From positions 62,001 through 126,000 of the forward strand of contig VGFT01000004.1 of assembly GCA_016868775.1 (NCBI GenBank): a stretch of 64,000 nt of DNA, in the 5' to 3' direction. A program made the translations under genes and the position numbers. The notes beneath the pieces were generated by a model. The model ran no database searches, was not told the DNA's origin, and was given only the letters and a program-made list of their open reading frames with translations. Within the stretch, counting starts at the first letter, position 1; every line of letters starts with the position of its first letter. Below, piece after piece: positions 8,669-16,944 of this stretch. Origin of the DNA: Bacteroidota bacterium (GTDB lineage Bacteria; Bacteroidota; Bacteroidia; Chitinophagales; Chitinophagaceae).

Positions 8669-8676
8669 TATTTTTG
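8669..8676 (+). promoter_or_regulatory. -7 promoter element of the nuo operon
   Basis: TATTTTTG is a perfect TAnnTTTG match, ending 17 bases before the nuoA start. That predicts a 5' leader of roughly 10-13 bases. I see no convincing -33 TTTG at the right distance. Confidence 0.55.
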
Positions 8677-8693
8677 CGGCCGATTAGCGGCAT

Positions 8694-9086
8694 ATGCATC
8701 CATATCTTTTGTTTCAAACCGCCGACACCACGGCTTCCTATTTTCCACTTGTTCTGCAAGTGTTGATTGCTGTTGGGTTAGTTGCGTTCCTGATGGCCGC
8801 TACACATTGGCTTGGCCCCAAGCGCCGCACCAGTGACAAGCTCCAAAATTTCACCTCCGGCATCGATACCCATGGCGATGCCCGCCAACCCATGGCCATC
8901 AAATATTTTTTGACCGCCATTCTCTTTGTGCTGTTCGATGTGGAGGTCATCTTCTTCTATCCCTACGCCGTGAATTTTCGAGAACTGGGGTGGGATGGCT
9001 TCTGGGCCGTATTGCTTTTCGTTGGGTTTTTTCTCTGCGGATTCCTCTATATCATCCGCAAAGGAGCCTTGAATTGGGAGGAGTAA
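8694..9086 (+). CDS. nuoA: NADH-quinone oxidoreductase subunit A
   Basis: A 130-residue subunit of the membrane arm of complex I. Three membrane helices are visible (about 18-40, 72-92, 98-121). The loop after the first carries the conserved quinone-site region (KLQNFTSGIDTHGDARQPMAIKYF), and the second helix carries the acidic FDVEVIFFYPYA motif. First gene of a complete, co-directional nuoA-N set in the usual order. Confidence 0.95.
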   Translation: MHPYLLFQTADTTASYFPLVLQVLIAVGLVAFLMAATHWLGPKRRTSDKLQNFTSGIDTHGDARQPMAIKYFLTAILFVLFDVEVIFFYPYAVNFRELGWDGFWAVLLFVGFFLCGFLYIIRKGALNWEE

Positions 9087-9140
9087 ATAATACCGATGAC
9101 GAATCCCGGTTCGTCATCCAAACAATAAAACGGTTGGATC

Positions 9141-9725
9141 ATGTCACGTCCTGTTTCGTATAACCTGGTGCAAAAGCCGCTTGAGTCCGACTTGAGCATG
9201 GCCGAGTTGCCCGAAGTACATATGGGAGACGGATTTTTTGCCACTTCCCTCAGTAAAGTCGTGGGACTGGCCCGCAAAAACTCCATCTGGCCCTTGCCCT
9301 TCGCTACCTCTTGTTGCGGGATTGAATTCATGGCCACCATGGGTTCACATTACGATCTTTCCCGCTTTGGATCCGAGCGCGTGGGGTTCTCGCCTCGTCA
9401 GTGCGATCTGTTGATGGTGATGGGAACCATCGCCAAGAAAATGGGTCCCGTCGTTAAACAAGTCTATCTCCAAATGGCCGAACCCCGCTGGGTGATCGCC
9501 GTAGGTGCCTGCGCCAGCAGCGGCGGCATATTCGATACCTACTCTGTCGTGCAAGGCATCGATCAGGTGATCCCGGTAGATGTATATGTGCCGGGCTGCC
9601 CGCCCCGCCCCGAAGCCATTATCGATGGCGTGATGCGGATCCAGGACCTGGTCGAAAAAGAAAGCATCCGTCGCCGCGACAGCGATCAATACCGCGCGTT
9701 GCTGGAAAGCTACGGAATCCAATAA
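9141..9725 (+). CDS. nuoB: NADH-quinone oxidoreductase subunit B (N2 cluster)
   Basis: A 194-residue peripheral subunit that holds cluster N2, the 4Fe-4S centre that passes electrons to quinone. The four ligands are visible as the adjacent pair Cys 58-Cys 59 (TSCCGIEF), Cys 124 (GACASSGG) and Cys 153 (PGCPPRPE). Length and motifs are normal for bacterial NuoB. It follows nuoA by 54 bases and precedes nuoC by 7. Confidence 0.97.
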   Translation: MSRPVSYNLVQKPLESDLSMAELPEVHMGDGFFATSLSKVVGLARKNSIWPLPFATSCCGIEFMATMGSHYDLSRFGSERVGFSPRQCDLLMVMGTIAKKMGPVVKQVYLQMAEPRWVIAVGACASSGGIFDTYSVVQGIDQVIPVDVYVPGCPPRPEAIIDGVMRIQDLVEKESIRRRDSDQYRALLESYGIQ

Positions 9726-9732
9726 TCCATCC

Positions 9733-10239
9733 ATGACCCTGACCAACGAATACATACAAGCACAACTTCAAGAGAAATTCGGCGAACAAGTCGGATCCTT
9801 TGAAACGCCTTATGGAATGCTCACGTTCGAAGCGCCCAAGGACATCAACCTGAAGGTGCTCAACTTCCTGTACGATGAACCCACACTCCAGTTTCGTTTT
9901 CTGACCGATCTGACCGCCGTTCATTATCCCGATCAGCCCGGTCGCGAACTGGCCGTGGTGTATCACTTGCATAACCTCTCTGCAAATGTTCGGATCCGGT
10001 TCAAGGTGTTCACCAACATCCAAACGCCGGATGTGTATACGGCTACCGGATTATTCGCGGCCGCCAACTGGATGGAACGAGAGACCTATGATTTCTTCGG
10101 CGTGAATTTTGTGGGTCACCCCAACCTCAAGCGCATTTTGAATGTGGATGAGATGGATTATTTCCCGCTTCGAAAAGAATATCCGCTGGAAGATCAAACC
10201 CGAATTGACAAAGATGACGCGATGTTCGGTCGCGGCTAA
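9733..10239 (+). CDS. nuoC: NADH-quinone oxidoreductase subunit C
   Basis: A 168-residue subunit (30-kDa homologue) of the peripheral arm, carrying no cofactor. Recognisable are the internal FRFLTDLTAVHYPD and the C-terminal region with ERETYDFFGVNFVGHPNLKRIL and PLRKEYPLED, the standard NuoC signature. It is a separate gene here, not fused to nuoD as in enterobacteria. Nine bases separate it from nuoD. Confidence 0.96.
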   Translation: MTLTNEYIQAQLQEKFGEQVGSFETPYGMLTFEAPKDINLKVLNFLYDEPTLQFRFLTDLTAVHYPDQPGRELAVVYHLHNLSANVRIRFKVFTNIQTPDVYTATGLFAAANWMERETYDFFGVNFVGHPNLKRILNVDEMDYFPLRKEYPLEDQTRIDKDDAMFGRG

Positions 10240-10248
10240 AGGATCAAT

Positions 10249-11472
10249 ATGAAGGATCAACACATCAAGCTTCCGCAGGGAAGCATCGAAAAGACCACCA
10301 CCACGCTGAACCTGGGTCCCACCCACCCGGCCACGCACGGCGTGATGCAAAACATCCTGGAACTGGATGGCGAGCGCGTGGTCTCTACCGAACAAACCAT
10401 CGGCTACATTCACCGCGCCTTCGAAAAACTCGCCGAACGCCGTCCCCTTTACCAGATCACCACCCTCACCGACCGCCTCAATTACTGCTCTTCCCCCATC
10501 AACAACATGGGTTGGCACCTGACCTGCGAAAAACTGCTGGGGGTACAAACACCCAAGCGCGTCGATTATCTCCGGGTCATCATCATGGAGCTGGCCCGCA
10601 TCTCCGACCACCTGATCTGTAACTCGATCGTGGGCGTGGATGCCGGCGCTTACACCGGTTTCCTCTACGTGATGCAATACCGCGAACTCATCTATGAGAT
10701 CTATGAAGAGGTCTGCGGCGCCCGACTCACCACCAACATGGGTCGCATCGGCGGCTTCGAACGGAATTTCAGCAACACCGCATTCGAGAAGATCGAAAAA
10801 TTCCTCAAAGAATATCCCGAAGTACTCAAAGAGTTTGAAGACCTGTTTATTCGCAACCGCATTTTCATGGATCGTACGCAGGGCACCGGCGGCATCTCGG
10901 CGGAGCGCGCCCTGAATTATGGGTTCACCGGACCCAACCTGCGCGCGGCCGGAGTGGATTACGACCTGCGCGTGCATCAACCGTACAGCAGCTACGAAGA
11001 TTTTCAATTCAATATTCCGGTGGGCAACACCGGCGACAATTACGACCGCTGGTTGGTTCGCCAACGCGAAATGTGGGAAAGCCTGAGCATCATCGAACAA
11101 GCCTATCGAAAAGTACAGGATTTCAAAGGCAAAGACGCAGAGGTCTATCACGCCGATGCACCCGCCTATTACCTGCCCGAGAAAGCCGACGTCTATACGA
11201 AGATGGAAGCACTCATCTATCACTTCAAGATTGTGATGGGTGAAACCGAGATCCCAAAAGGAGAAGTGTATCAGGCAGTAGAAGGGGGCAACGGGGAATT
11301 GGGATTCTATCTCATCAGCGACGGCGGCCGTACGCCGTACCGGTTGCACTTCCGTCGCCCTTGCTTTGTTTACTACCAAGCCTATGAAGAACTGATCAAA
11401 GGATCCATGCTCAGCGATGCGATCATGACCATGAGTAGTTTGAATTTAATCGCCGGAGAATTGGATGCTTGA
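10249..11472 (+). CDS. nuoD: NADH-quinone oxidoreductase subunit D
   Basis: A 407-residue subunit (49-kDa homologue) that forms the quinone-binding cavity together with NuoB. The N-terminal LGPTHPATHGVMQNILELDGE, the IGYIHRAFEKLAE stretch and the C-terminal GELGFYLISDGG are diagnostic. It derives from the large subunit of [NiFe] hydrogenases but lacks the metal site. Only 3 bases separate its stop from nuoE. Confidence 0.97.
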   Translation: MKDQHIKLPQGSIEKTTTTLNLGPTHPATHGVMQNILELDGERVVSTEQTIGYIHRAFEKLAERRPLYQITTLTDRLNYCSSPINNMGWHLTCEKLLGVQTPKRVDYLRVIIMELARISDHLICNSIVGVDAGAYTGFLYVMQYRELIYEIYEEVCGARLTTNMGRIGGFERNFSNTAFEKIEKFLKEYPEVLKEFEDLFIRNRIFMDRTQGTGGISAERALNYGFTGPNLRAAGVDYDLRVHQPYSSYEDFQFNIPVGNTGDNYDRWLVRQREMWESLSIIEQAYRKVQDFKGKDAEVYHADAPAYYLPEKADVYTKMEALIYHFKIVMGETEIPKGEVYQAVEGGNGELGFYLISDGGRTPYRLHFRRPCFVYYQAYEELIKGSMLSDAIMTMSSLNLIAGELDA

Positions 11473-11475
11473 TAA

Positions 11476-11973
11476 ATGAATGAACCCATGCCTGTTCAAT
11501 TTTCAGATACAACACTCGCCGAAGTAAAAAAACTGGTGGCCCGCTATCCCGATGGGAAGCACAAAAGTGCATTGCTTCCGGTCCTGCACCTGGCGCAAGA
11601 TGAATTTGGCGGATGGCTGTCGCTCGAAACGCTCGACTACGTGGCTTCCGTCCTGAACCTGTCGCCGATCGAAGTGTATGAAGTGGCCACGTTCTACTCA
11701 ATGTATAACCTCAAGCCAGTTGGAAAAAATGTATTCGAGGTTTGTCAGACCGGTCCCTGTATGCTGAACGGCAGCGACGAGATCATTGCCTATATCCGGG
11801 AAAAATTGGGGATCGGTCCGGGACAGACTACTGCCGACGGACTCTTCACCTTAAAAACAGTGGAATGCCTGGGCGCCTGTGGCTATGCGCCCATGATGCA
11901 AATGGGAAAACATTATCGTGAACACCTGACCCGCGAAAAAGTGGATCAGATCATTGCTGAAAGCAGAAAGTAA
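11476..11973 (+). CDS. nuoE: NADH-quinone oxidoreductase subunit E (2Fe-2S)
   Basis: A 165-residue subunit with a thioredoxin-like fold that binds cluster N1a. Ligands are Cys 90 and Cys 95 (VCQTGPC) and Cys 131 and Cys 135 (ECLGACG). It forms the NADH dehydrogenase module with NuoF and NuoG. The start at 11476 is used; a second Met four residues later is equally possible. Confidence 0.96.
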   Translation: MNEPMPVQFSDTTLAEVKKLVARYPDGKHKSALLPVLHLAQDEFGGWLSLETLDYVASVLNLSPIEVYEVATFYSMYNLKPVGKNVFEVCQTGPCMLNGSDEIIAYIREKLGIGPGQTTADGLFTLKTVECLGACGYAPMMQMGKHYREHLTREKVDQIIAESRK

Positions 11974-11977
11974 CCGA

Positions 11978-13330
11978 ATGGGAAGAAAATTATTATTGGA
12001 AAAAGCGCACGTAGAGAACATCCGTCTCTATGAGGTCTACCGCCGCGAAGGCGGTTACCGCAGCGTGGAAAAGGCACTGAAATCGATGAGTCCCGATCAG
12101 GTCACCGATGAAGTGAAGAAAAGCGGCCTGCGCGGAAGAGGCGGAGCCGGCTTCCCCACCGGAATGAAATGGGGCTTTTTGGCAAAACCCGCCGGTGTGC
12201 CCCGCTATCTGGTCGTAAATGCCGACGAATCCGAGCCGGGAACCTTCAAGGATCGCTATCTGATGGAATTCATCCCTCATCTACTGATCGAAGGGATGAT
12301 CACTTCTTCATACGCACTTGGATCCAATAATTCGTACATCTACATCCGCGGAGAATATGCGTGGATCGTTGACATTCTCGAACAAGCCATCGCAGAAGCC
12401 CGGCAGCACGGTTGGCTCGGAAAAAATATTTTGGGTAGCGGATTTGATTGTGAGATCCATGTGCAACGCGGTGCCGGTGCTTACATCTGCGGAGAAGAAA
12501 CTGCCTTGTTGGAGTCACTTGAAGGAAAACGCGGCAATCCGCGGATCAAACCGCCTTTCCCGGCGGTGAAGGGACTGTGGGATTGCCCCACCGTCGTCAA
12601 CAACGTTGAAACCATTACGGCCGTCGTTCCCATCCTCAACGACGGTGGAGAGGAATATGCCAAGATCGGCATCGGCAAATCGACCGGTACCAAACTTATC
12701 TCGGCTTGCGGAAACATCAATAAGCCCGGCGTATATGAGATCGACATGACGATCTCGGTGGAGGAATTTATTTATAGCGACGAGTATTGTGGGGGCATTC
12801 CAAACGGACGAAAACTGAAAGCATGCATTCCCGGCGGTTCTTCTGTTCCGATCCTTCCGGCAAATCTTTTATTGAAGACAGCCAAGGGAGAAACCCGCAT
12901 GATGACCTACGAGAGCTTGGCTGATGGCGGTTTTACCTCCGGCTCTATGATGGGCTCGGGCGGATTCATTGTGCTCGATGACCGTCAGTGCGTGGTTCGG
13001 CATACTTACACCTTGGCTCGTTTTTATCGGCACGAGAGTTGCGGGCAATGTTCGCCCTGCCGCGAAGGAACGGGGTGGATGGAAAAGATCCTGTGGAATA
13101 TTGAAACGGGGAAAGGAAAGATGAGTGACATCGATCTGCTCTGGGATATTCAGCGAAAGATCGAAGGCAATACGATTTGTCCGCTCGGCGATGCAGCCGC
13201 TTGGCCCGTTGCCGCGGCGATCCGGCATTTCCGGGATGAATTTGAGTGGCACGTAAATTTTCCGCAGGAAGCACAAACCCGCAATTTCGGGTTGGCGCAT
13301 TATGCGGATGCGTTGGAACTGACCGTATAA
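11978..13330 (+). CDS. nuoF: NADH-quinone oxidoreductase subunit F (FMN, NADH site)
   Basis: A 450-residue subunit that oxidises NADH. The FMN/NADH region is visible in GLRGRGGAGFPTGMKW and in GAGAYICGEETALLESLEGKRG. Cluster N3 ligands occur as SCGQCSPCREG with a fourth Cys in NTICPLGDA. I place the start at the ATG at 11978, 4 bases after the nuoE stop. A longer frame from 11954 begins inside nuoE and adds residues not found in the family. Confidence 0.97.
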   Translation: MGRKLLLEKAHVENIRLYEVYRREGGYRSVEKALKSMSPDQVTDEVKKSGLRGRGGAGFPTGMKWGFLAKPAGVPRYLVVNADESEPGTFKDRYLMEFIPHLLIEGMITSSYALGSNNSYIYIRGEYAWIVDILEQAIAEARQHGWLGKNILGSGFDCEIHVQRGAGAYICGEETALLESLEGKRGNPRIKPPFPAVKGLWDCPTVVNNVETITAVVPILNDGGEEYAKIGIGKSTGTKLISACGNINKPGVYEIDMTISVEEFIYSDEYCGGIPNGRKLKACIPGGSSVPILPANLLLKTAKGETRMMTYESLADGGFTSGSMMGSGGFIVLDDRQCVVRHTYTLARFYRHESCGQCSPCREGTGWMEKILWNIETGKGKMSDIDLLWDIQRKIEGNTICPLGDAAAWPVAAAIRHFRDEFEWHVNFPQEAQTRNFGLAHYADALELTV

Positions 13331-13340
13331 AGAAAGTATT

Positions 13341-14444
13341 ATGGCTGAACAAACCAATAAACCTGCGAACCTGAAAGTCACCATCGATAACATTACCGTC
13401 GACGTGGCTCCGGGTACCACGATCCTCCAGGCGGCTCGTCAGATCGGAGGCGATGTAACCCCACCGGCCATGTGCTTTTACAGCAAACTAGAAGGGAGTG
13501 GTGGAAAATGCCGGACCTGCTTGGTCGAGGTAGCCGCTGGCTCCGCAGCCGATCCGCGCTCGATGCCTAAGTTGGTGGCTTCTTGTCGCACGCCCATCGC
13601 CGATGGCATGGTGGTGAAAAATATCACCAGCGATCGCGTGCAAGAAGCGCGTGCCGGGGTGGTGGAGTTTTTGTTGGTGAATCATCCGTTGGATTGTCCC
13701 GTTTGCGACCAAGCCGGGGAATGTCATTTGCAAGATCTCGGCTATGAACACGGAAAGGAAGGAACCCGATATGAGTTTAACCGAAGAACGTTTGAGCCGG
13801 AGGATATTGGTCCCTATATCCAGCTCCACATGAACCGATGCATTCTCTGTTATCGGTGTACCTACGTGGCCGATCAGCTAACCGACAACCGGGTGCACGG
13901 GGTGTTGGACCGCGGCGATCATGCCAATATCTCTACGCATATCTCCAAGGCGATCGACAATAATTTTTGTGGCAACATGATTGATGTGTGTCCGGTAGGT
14001 GCCTTAACCGACAAGACTTTCCGGTTCAAGAACAGGGTTTGGTTTACCAAACCCATGGAAGCGCATCGCGACTGCGATCAGTGTTGCGGAAAAGTAACGA
14101 TTTGGCAACGCGGAGAGGATGTGCTGCGCGTAACGGCGCGTAAGGACGAATGGGGCGAAGTGCAATCCTTCGACGGTAAACCCGGTTGGATCTGCAACAC
14201 TTGTCGATTTGAGAAGAAGAAGGCCAGTGATTGGGTGATCGAAGGTCCGACGAAAGTCAATCGTCACTCCGTCATCTCGCAAGGGCATTATGTGGGATTG
14301 AAAAAACCCACCGAAACCCTGCCGGCTGTGATGGATGGTCGCGATCCCAAGTTGCTGATGGACATTCACACGGTGAGCGATGTAAACAAGATCGAGCTTA
14401 GTGAGTTGCCCGGGCCTGCCACCAGTGAAAACTTTAAAAAATGA
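13341..14444 (+). CDS. nuoG: NADH-quinone oxidoreductase subunit G, short form
   Basis: A 367-residue iron-sulfur subunit. Visible ligands: 2Fe-2S Cys 45, 57, 60 and 82; then the His-ligated motif H115, C119, C122, C128; then a 4Fe-4S set C167, C170, C173 and C217. A further Cys group (245, 248/249 and 285/288) resembles the start of the molybdopterin-oxidoreductase domain. The protein then ends about 80 residues later, whereas typical NuoG continues for hundreds of residues. This truncated form is known from Bacteroidota and keeps the electron path. Its stop overlaps the nuoH start by 4 bases. Confidence 0.93.
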   Translation: MAEQTNKPANLKVTIDNITVDVAPGTTILQAARQIGGDVTPPAMCFYSKLEGSGGKCRTCLVEVAAGSAADPRSMPKLVASCRTPIADGMVVKNITSDRVQEARAGVVEFLLVNHPLDCPVCDQAGECHLQDLGYEHGKEGTRYEFNRRTFEPEDIGPYIQLHMNRCILCYRCTYVADQLTDNRVHGVLDRGDHANISTHISKAIDNNFCGNMIDVCPVGALTDKTFRFKNRVWFTKPMEAHRDCDQCCGKVTIWQRGEDVLRVTARKDEWGEVQSFDGKPGWICNTCRFEKKKASDWVIEGPTKVNRHSVISQGHYVGLKKPTETLPAVMDGRDPKLLMDIHTVSDVNKIELSELPGPATSENFKK

Positions 14445-15502
14445 GTCTGTACATGCATATGCTTGCAATTGATATTTGGTTCATTTTGGAAAAGGTTGTC
14501 CTGATCGCTTCGATCATCGGACTTTCCTTCTTTGTGGCGATGTATACCACATTTGCCGAAAGAAAGGTGGCGGCCTGGTTGCAGGATCGTCGCGGACCGA
14601 ATCGTGCGGGTCCCTTCGGGATCTTTCAACCCTTGGCCGATGGCGGAAAACTTTTTTTCAAGGAAGAGATCATTCCGATGACGTCGAATCGGTTCTTATT
14701 TATACTTGGTCCGGCCCTGGCCATGATCACCGCCCTGATCACCAGCACGGTTATTCCCTGGGGGGCCAGTTATGTTGACGGCACCACACAGATCGCGTTG
14801 CAGGTGGCTGATGTGGACATGGGCATTCTGATCGTATTTGGCATCGTGAGCGTGGGCGTTTACGGGATCATGATCGGGGGTTGGTCTTCCAACAACAAAT
14901 TCTCTTTGCTGGCCGCCATCCGCGGGGCCTCGCAGATGGTGTCGTATGAGTTGCCAATGGGACTTTCCCTGATCGCCGTGCTGTTGATGACCGGATCGCT
15001 GAAGATGAGCGAGATCGTATCGCATCAGATCCAGCATGGTTGGCATATTCTGTATCAACCGCTCGGGTTCATTATCTTTTTTGTGTGTGCACTGGCCGAG
15101 TGTAACCGAACGCCGTTCGATCTGCCCGAAGCAGAAACCGAATTGAATTTTGGATATCACCAGGAATACTCTTCGATGAAGCTGGGGTTCTATTTGTTTG
15201 CGGAGTACATTAATATGTTTATCAGCAGTGCGGTGATGGCTACGTTGTTCTTTGGCGGATACGATATTCCGTTCGTGGACGAATCGGCCTGGGGCTTGTC
15301 GCCGCTGCTGTTTTCGCTGATGAGTTTTTCGGTGTTGATGGCCAAGGTGTTGTTCTTTCTGTTCGTATTTATTTGGATTCGGTGGACGATCCCCCGTTTC
15401 CGCTACGATCAGTTGATGAACCTGGGTTGGGAAAAATTGATTCCCTTGTCGCTCGTGAACATGTTGATCACGGCGGCGTTGACCTTGTGGTTGAATAAAT
15501 GA
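14441..15502 (+). CDS. nuoH: NADH-quinone oxidoreductase subunit H
   Basis: A 353-residue membrane subunit (ND1) at the junction of the two arms, part of the quinone chamber. About eight hydrophobic helices are visible, with the signature loops ERKVAAWLQDRRGPNRAGPFG near the N-terminus and ECNRTPFDLPEAETELNFGYHQEYSSMKLG in the middle. Overlaps nuoG and nuoI by ATGA junctions at both ends, so translation is coupled. Confidence 0.97.
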   Translation: MSLYMHMLAIDIWFILEKVVLIASIIGLSFFVAMYTTFAERKVAAWLQDRRGPNRAGPFGIFQPLADGGKLFFKEEIIPMTSNRFLFILGPALAMITALITSTVIPWGASYVDGTTQIALQVADVDMGILIVFGIVSVGVYGIMIGGWSSNNKFSLLAAIRGASQMVSYELPMGLSLIAVLLMTGSLKMSEIVSHQIQHGWHILYQPLGFIIFFVCALAECNRTPFDLPEAETELNFGYHQEYSSMKLGFYLFAEYINMFISSAVMATLFFGGYDIPFVDESAWGLSPLLFSLMSFSVLMAKVLFFLFVFIWIRWTIPRFRYDQLMNLGWEKLIPLSLVNMLITAALTLWLNK

Positions 15503-16071
15503 ATGTAATCGGTATGGAAACTAGTAGACTCACGGATCGTGCCAAAGCGGTGGATCGTCGTCCGATGACCTTCCTGGAGAGCTTGTATCTCTGGAGCATT
15601 GTGAAGGGAATGGCGACTACCCTCAAGCATTTGTTTCGAAAAAAAGCGACGATCGAATACCCCGAGGAGAAGCGTCCGTTTGCTCCCGTGTTTCGGGGGT
15701 TGCACGTGCTGAACCGGGATGCTGAGGGCCGCGAGAATTGTACGGCTTGCGGACTTTGTGCCGTGGCTTGCCCCGCCGAAGCCATTACCATGGAGGCGGC
15801 CGAACGGTTGCCCAGTGAAGCGCATTTGTATCGGGAGGAGAAATACGCCGCCAAGTACGAGATCAACATGCTGCGTTGTATTTTCTGTGGACTTTGCGAA
15901 GAGGCTTGTCCCAAAGACGCGATCTATCTCTCGCAGACGTTTGCACCGGCCAATTATGGCCGAAAAGGGTTTATCTATAAAAAAGAAGAATTGTTGATCC
16001 CGCACCCGATCCACCAACAGGAGGAATATGAAAAGGCGTTGGGCGATCGCAAACCGGCTGCTAAATCATAA
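15499..16071 (+). CDS. nuoI: NADH-quinone oxidoreductase subunit I (two 4Fe-4S)
   Basis: A 190-residue ferredoxin-like subunit carrying clusters N6a and N6b. Two 4Fe-4S motifs are clear: NCTACGLCAVACP and RCIFCGLCEEACP. The N-terminal segment with LYLWSIVKGMATTLKHLF is the amphipathic region that lies on the membrane. The ATG overlaps the nuoH stop. Confidence 0.96.
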   Translation: MNVIGMETSRLTDRAKAVDRRPMTFLESLYLWSIVKGMATTLKHLFRKKATIEYPEEKRPFAPVFRGLHVLNRDAEGRENCTACGLCAVACPAEAITMEAAERLPSEAHLYREEKYAAKYEINMLRCIFCGLCEEACPKDAIYLSQTFAPANYGRKGFIYKKEELLIPHPIHQQEEYEKALGDRKPAAKS

Positions 16072-16080
16072 TTGAATGCT

Positions 16081-16602
16081 ATGAATATCACGCCGTATAT
16101 TTTTTGGTTTCTGTCGGTCATGGCCCTATTCAGTGCCCTGATGATGGTGACCAGTCGCAATCCGGTCTACAGTGTGCTCTGGCTAATCAGCACTTTTTTT
16201 GCCATCAGTGGCCATTATATTTTGTTGAACGCCCAATTTTTGGCAGCAGTGAACATCATTGTTTATGCCGGGGCCATCATGGTGTTGTTTTTGTTTGTGA
16301 TCATGCTCATGAATCTGAATCGGGAGACGGAGCCCCAAAAAAATCGTTGGTTGAAACTGATCGGTGCCTTGGCGGGCGGATGTTTGTTGTTGGTCATGGT
16401 GGCCGCCCTCAAAGATGCCGAACTGAGATCTCAGCAAGCCATGGTGGGGACGGGTTCGATCGGACTCATCAAAGTGCTTGGCAAGGAATTGTTTACCCGC
16501 TACGTGGTTCCTTTTGAGATCAGCAGTTTGCTTTTCCTGAGTGCCATGGTGGGAGCGGCGGTGATCGGAAAAAAAGAAACCCCGGAAACCTTAAAATCGT
16601 AA
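16081..16602 (+). CDS. nuoJ: NADH-quinone oxidoreductase subunit J
   Basis: A 173-residue membrane subunit (ND6 type) with five hydrophobic helices, including the conserved VIVYAGAIMVLFLFVIMLM-type helix with its helix-breaking glycine. The start at ATG 16081 is preferred over a TTG at 16072 because the hydrophobic N-terminus begins there. It follows nuoI by 9 bases and precedes nuoK by 3. Confidence 0.95.
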   Translation: MNITPYIFWFLSVMALFSALMMVTSRNPVYSVLWLISTFFAISGHYILLNAQFLAAVNIIVYAGAIMVLFLFVIMLMNLNRETEPQKNRWLKLIGALAGGCLLLVMVAALKDAELRSQQAMVGTGSIGLIKVLGKELFTRYVVPFEISSLLFLSAMVGAAVIGKKETPETLKS

Positions 16603-16605
16603 TCC

Positions 16606-16935
16606 ATGCCGATCAATTACTACTTGTTTTTGTCGTTGGCCTTATTCTCGATCGGGATGGTGGGGGTGCTTACGCGGCGCAACGCCATCATCATCTTCAT
16701 GTGCATTGAGTTGATGCTGAATGCGGTGAATTTGTTGTTGGTGGCATTTTCCAAGATGCATCACCTGAAAAATCTTGCGATCAATCCGATGATTGGGGTC
16801 GACGGGCAATTGTTCGTCTTCTTTATCATGGTGGTGGCGGCTGCTGAGGTGAGTGTGGGACTGGCCATTATTGTGATGATGTATCGCAACGTGCATTCGG
16901 TCGATATTCAATTCCTCAACCGGCTCAAACATTAA
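16606..16935 (+). CDS. nuoK: NADH-quinone oxidoreductase subunit K
   Basis: A 109-residue subunit with three membrane helices (ND4L type). The conserved membrane Glu residues of the proton path are visible in [15 protein letters not shown] and [12 protein letters not shown]. Length and spacing match bacterial NuoK. Confidence 0.96.
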   Translation: MPINYYLFLSLALFSIGMVGVLTRRNAIIIFMCIELMLNAVNLLLVAFSKMHHLKNLAINPMIGVDGQLFVFFIMVVAAAEVSVGLAIIVMMYRNVHSVDIQFLNRLKH

Positions 16936-16944
16936 AACCCATCG

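Noticed and set aside
10051-11379. A 442-codon open frame on the minus strand across nuoC/nuoD
   Set aside because: It lies antisense to two unmistakable complex I genes and its translation matches no family I know. Long antisense frames arise from the codon bias of the real gene.
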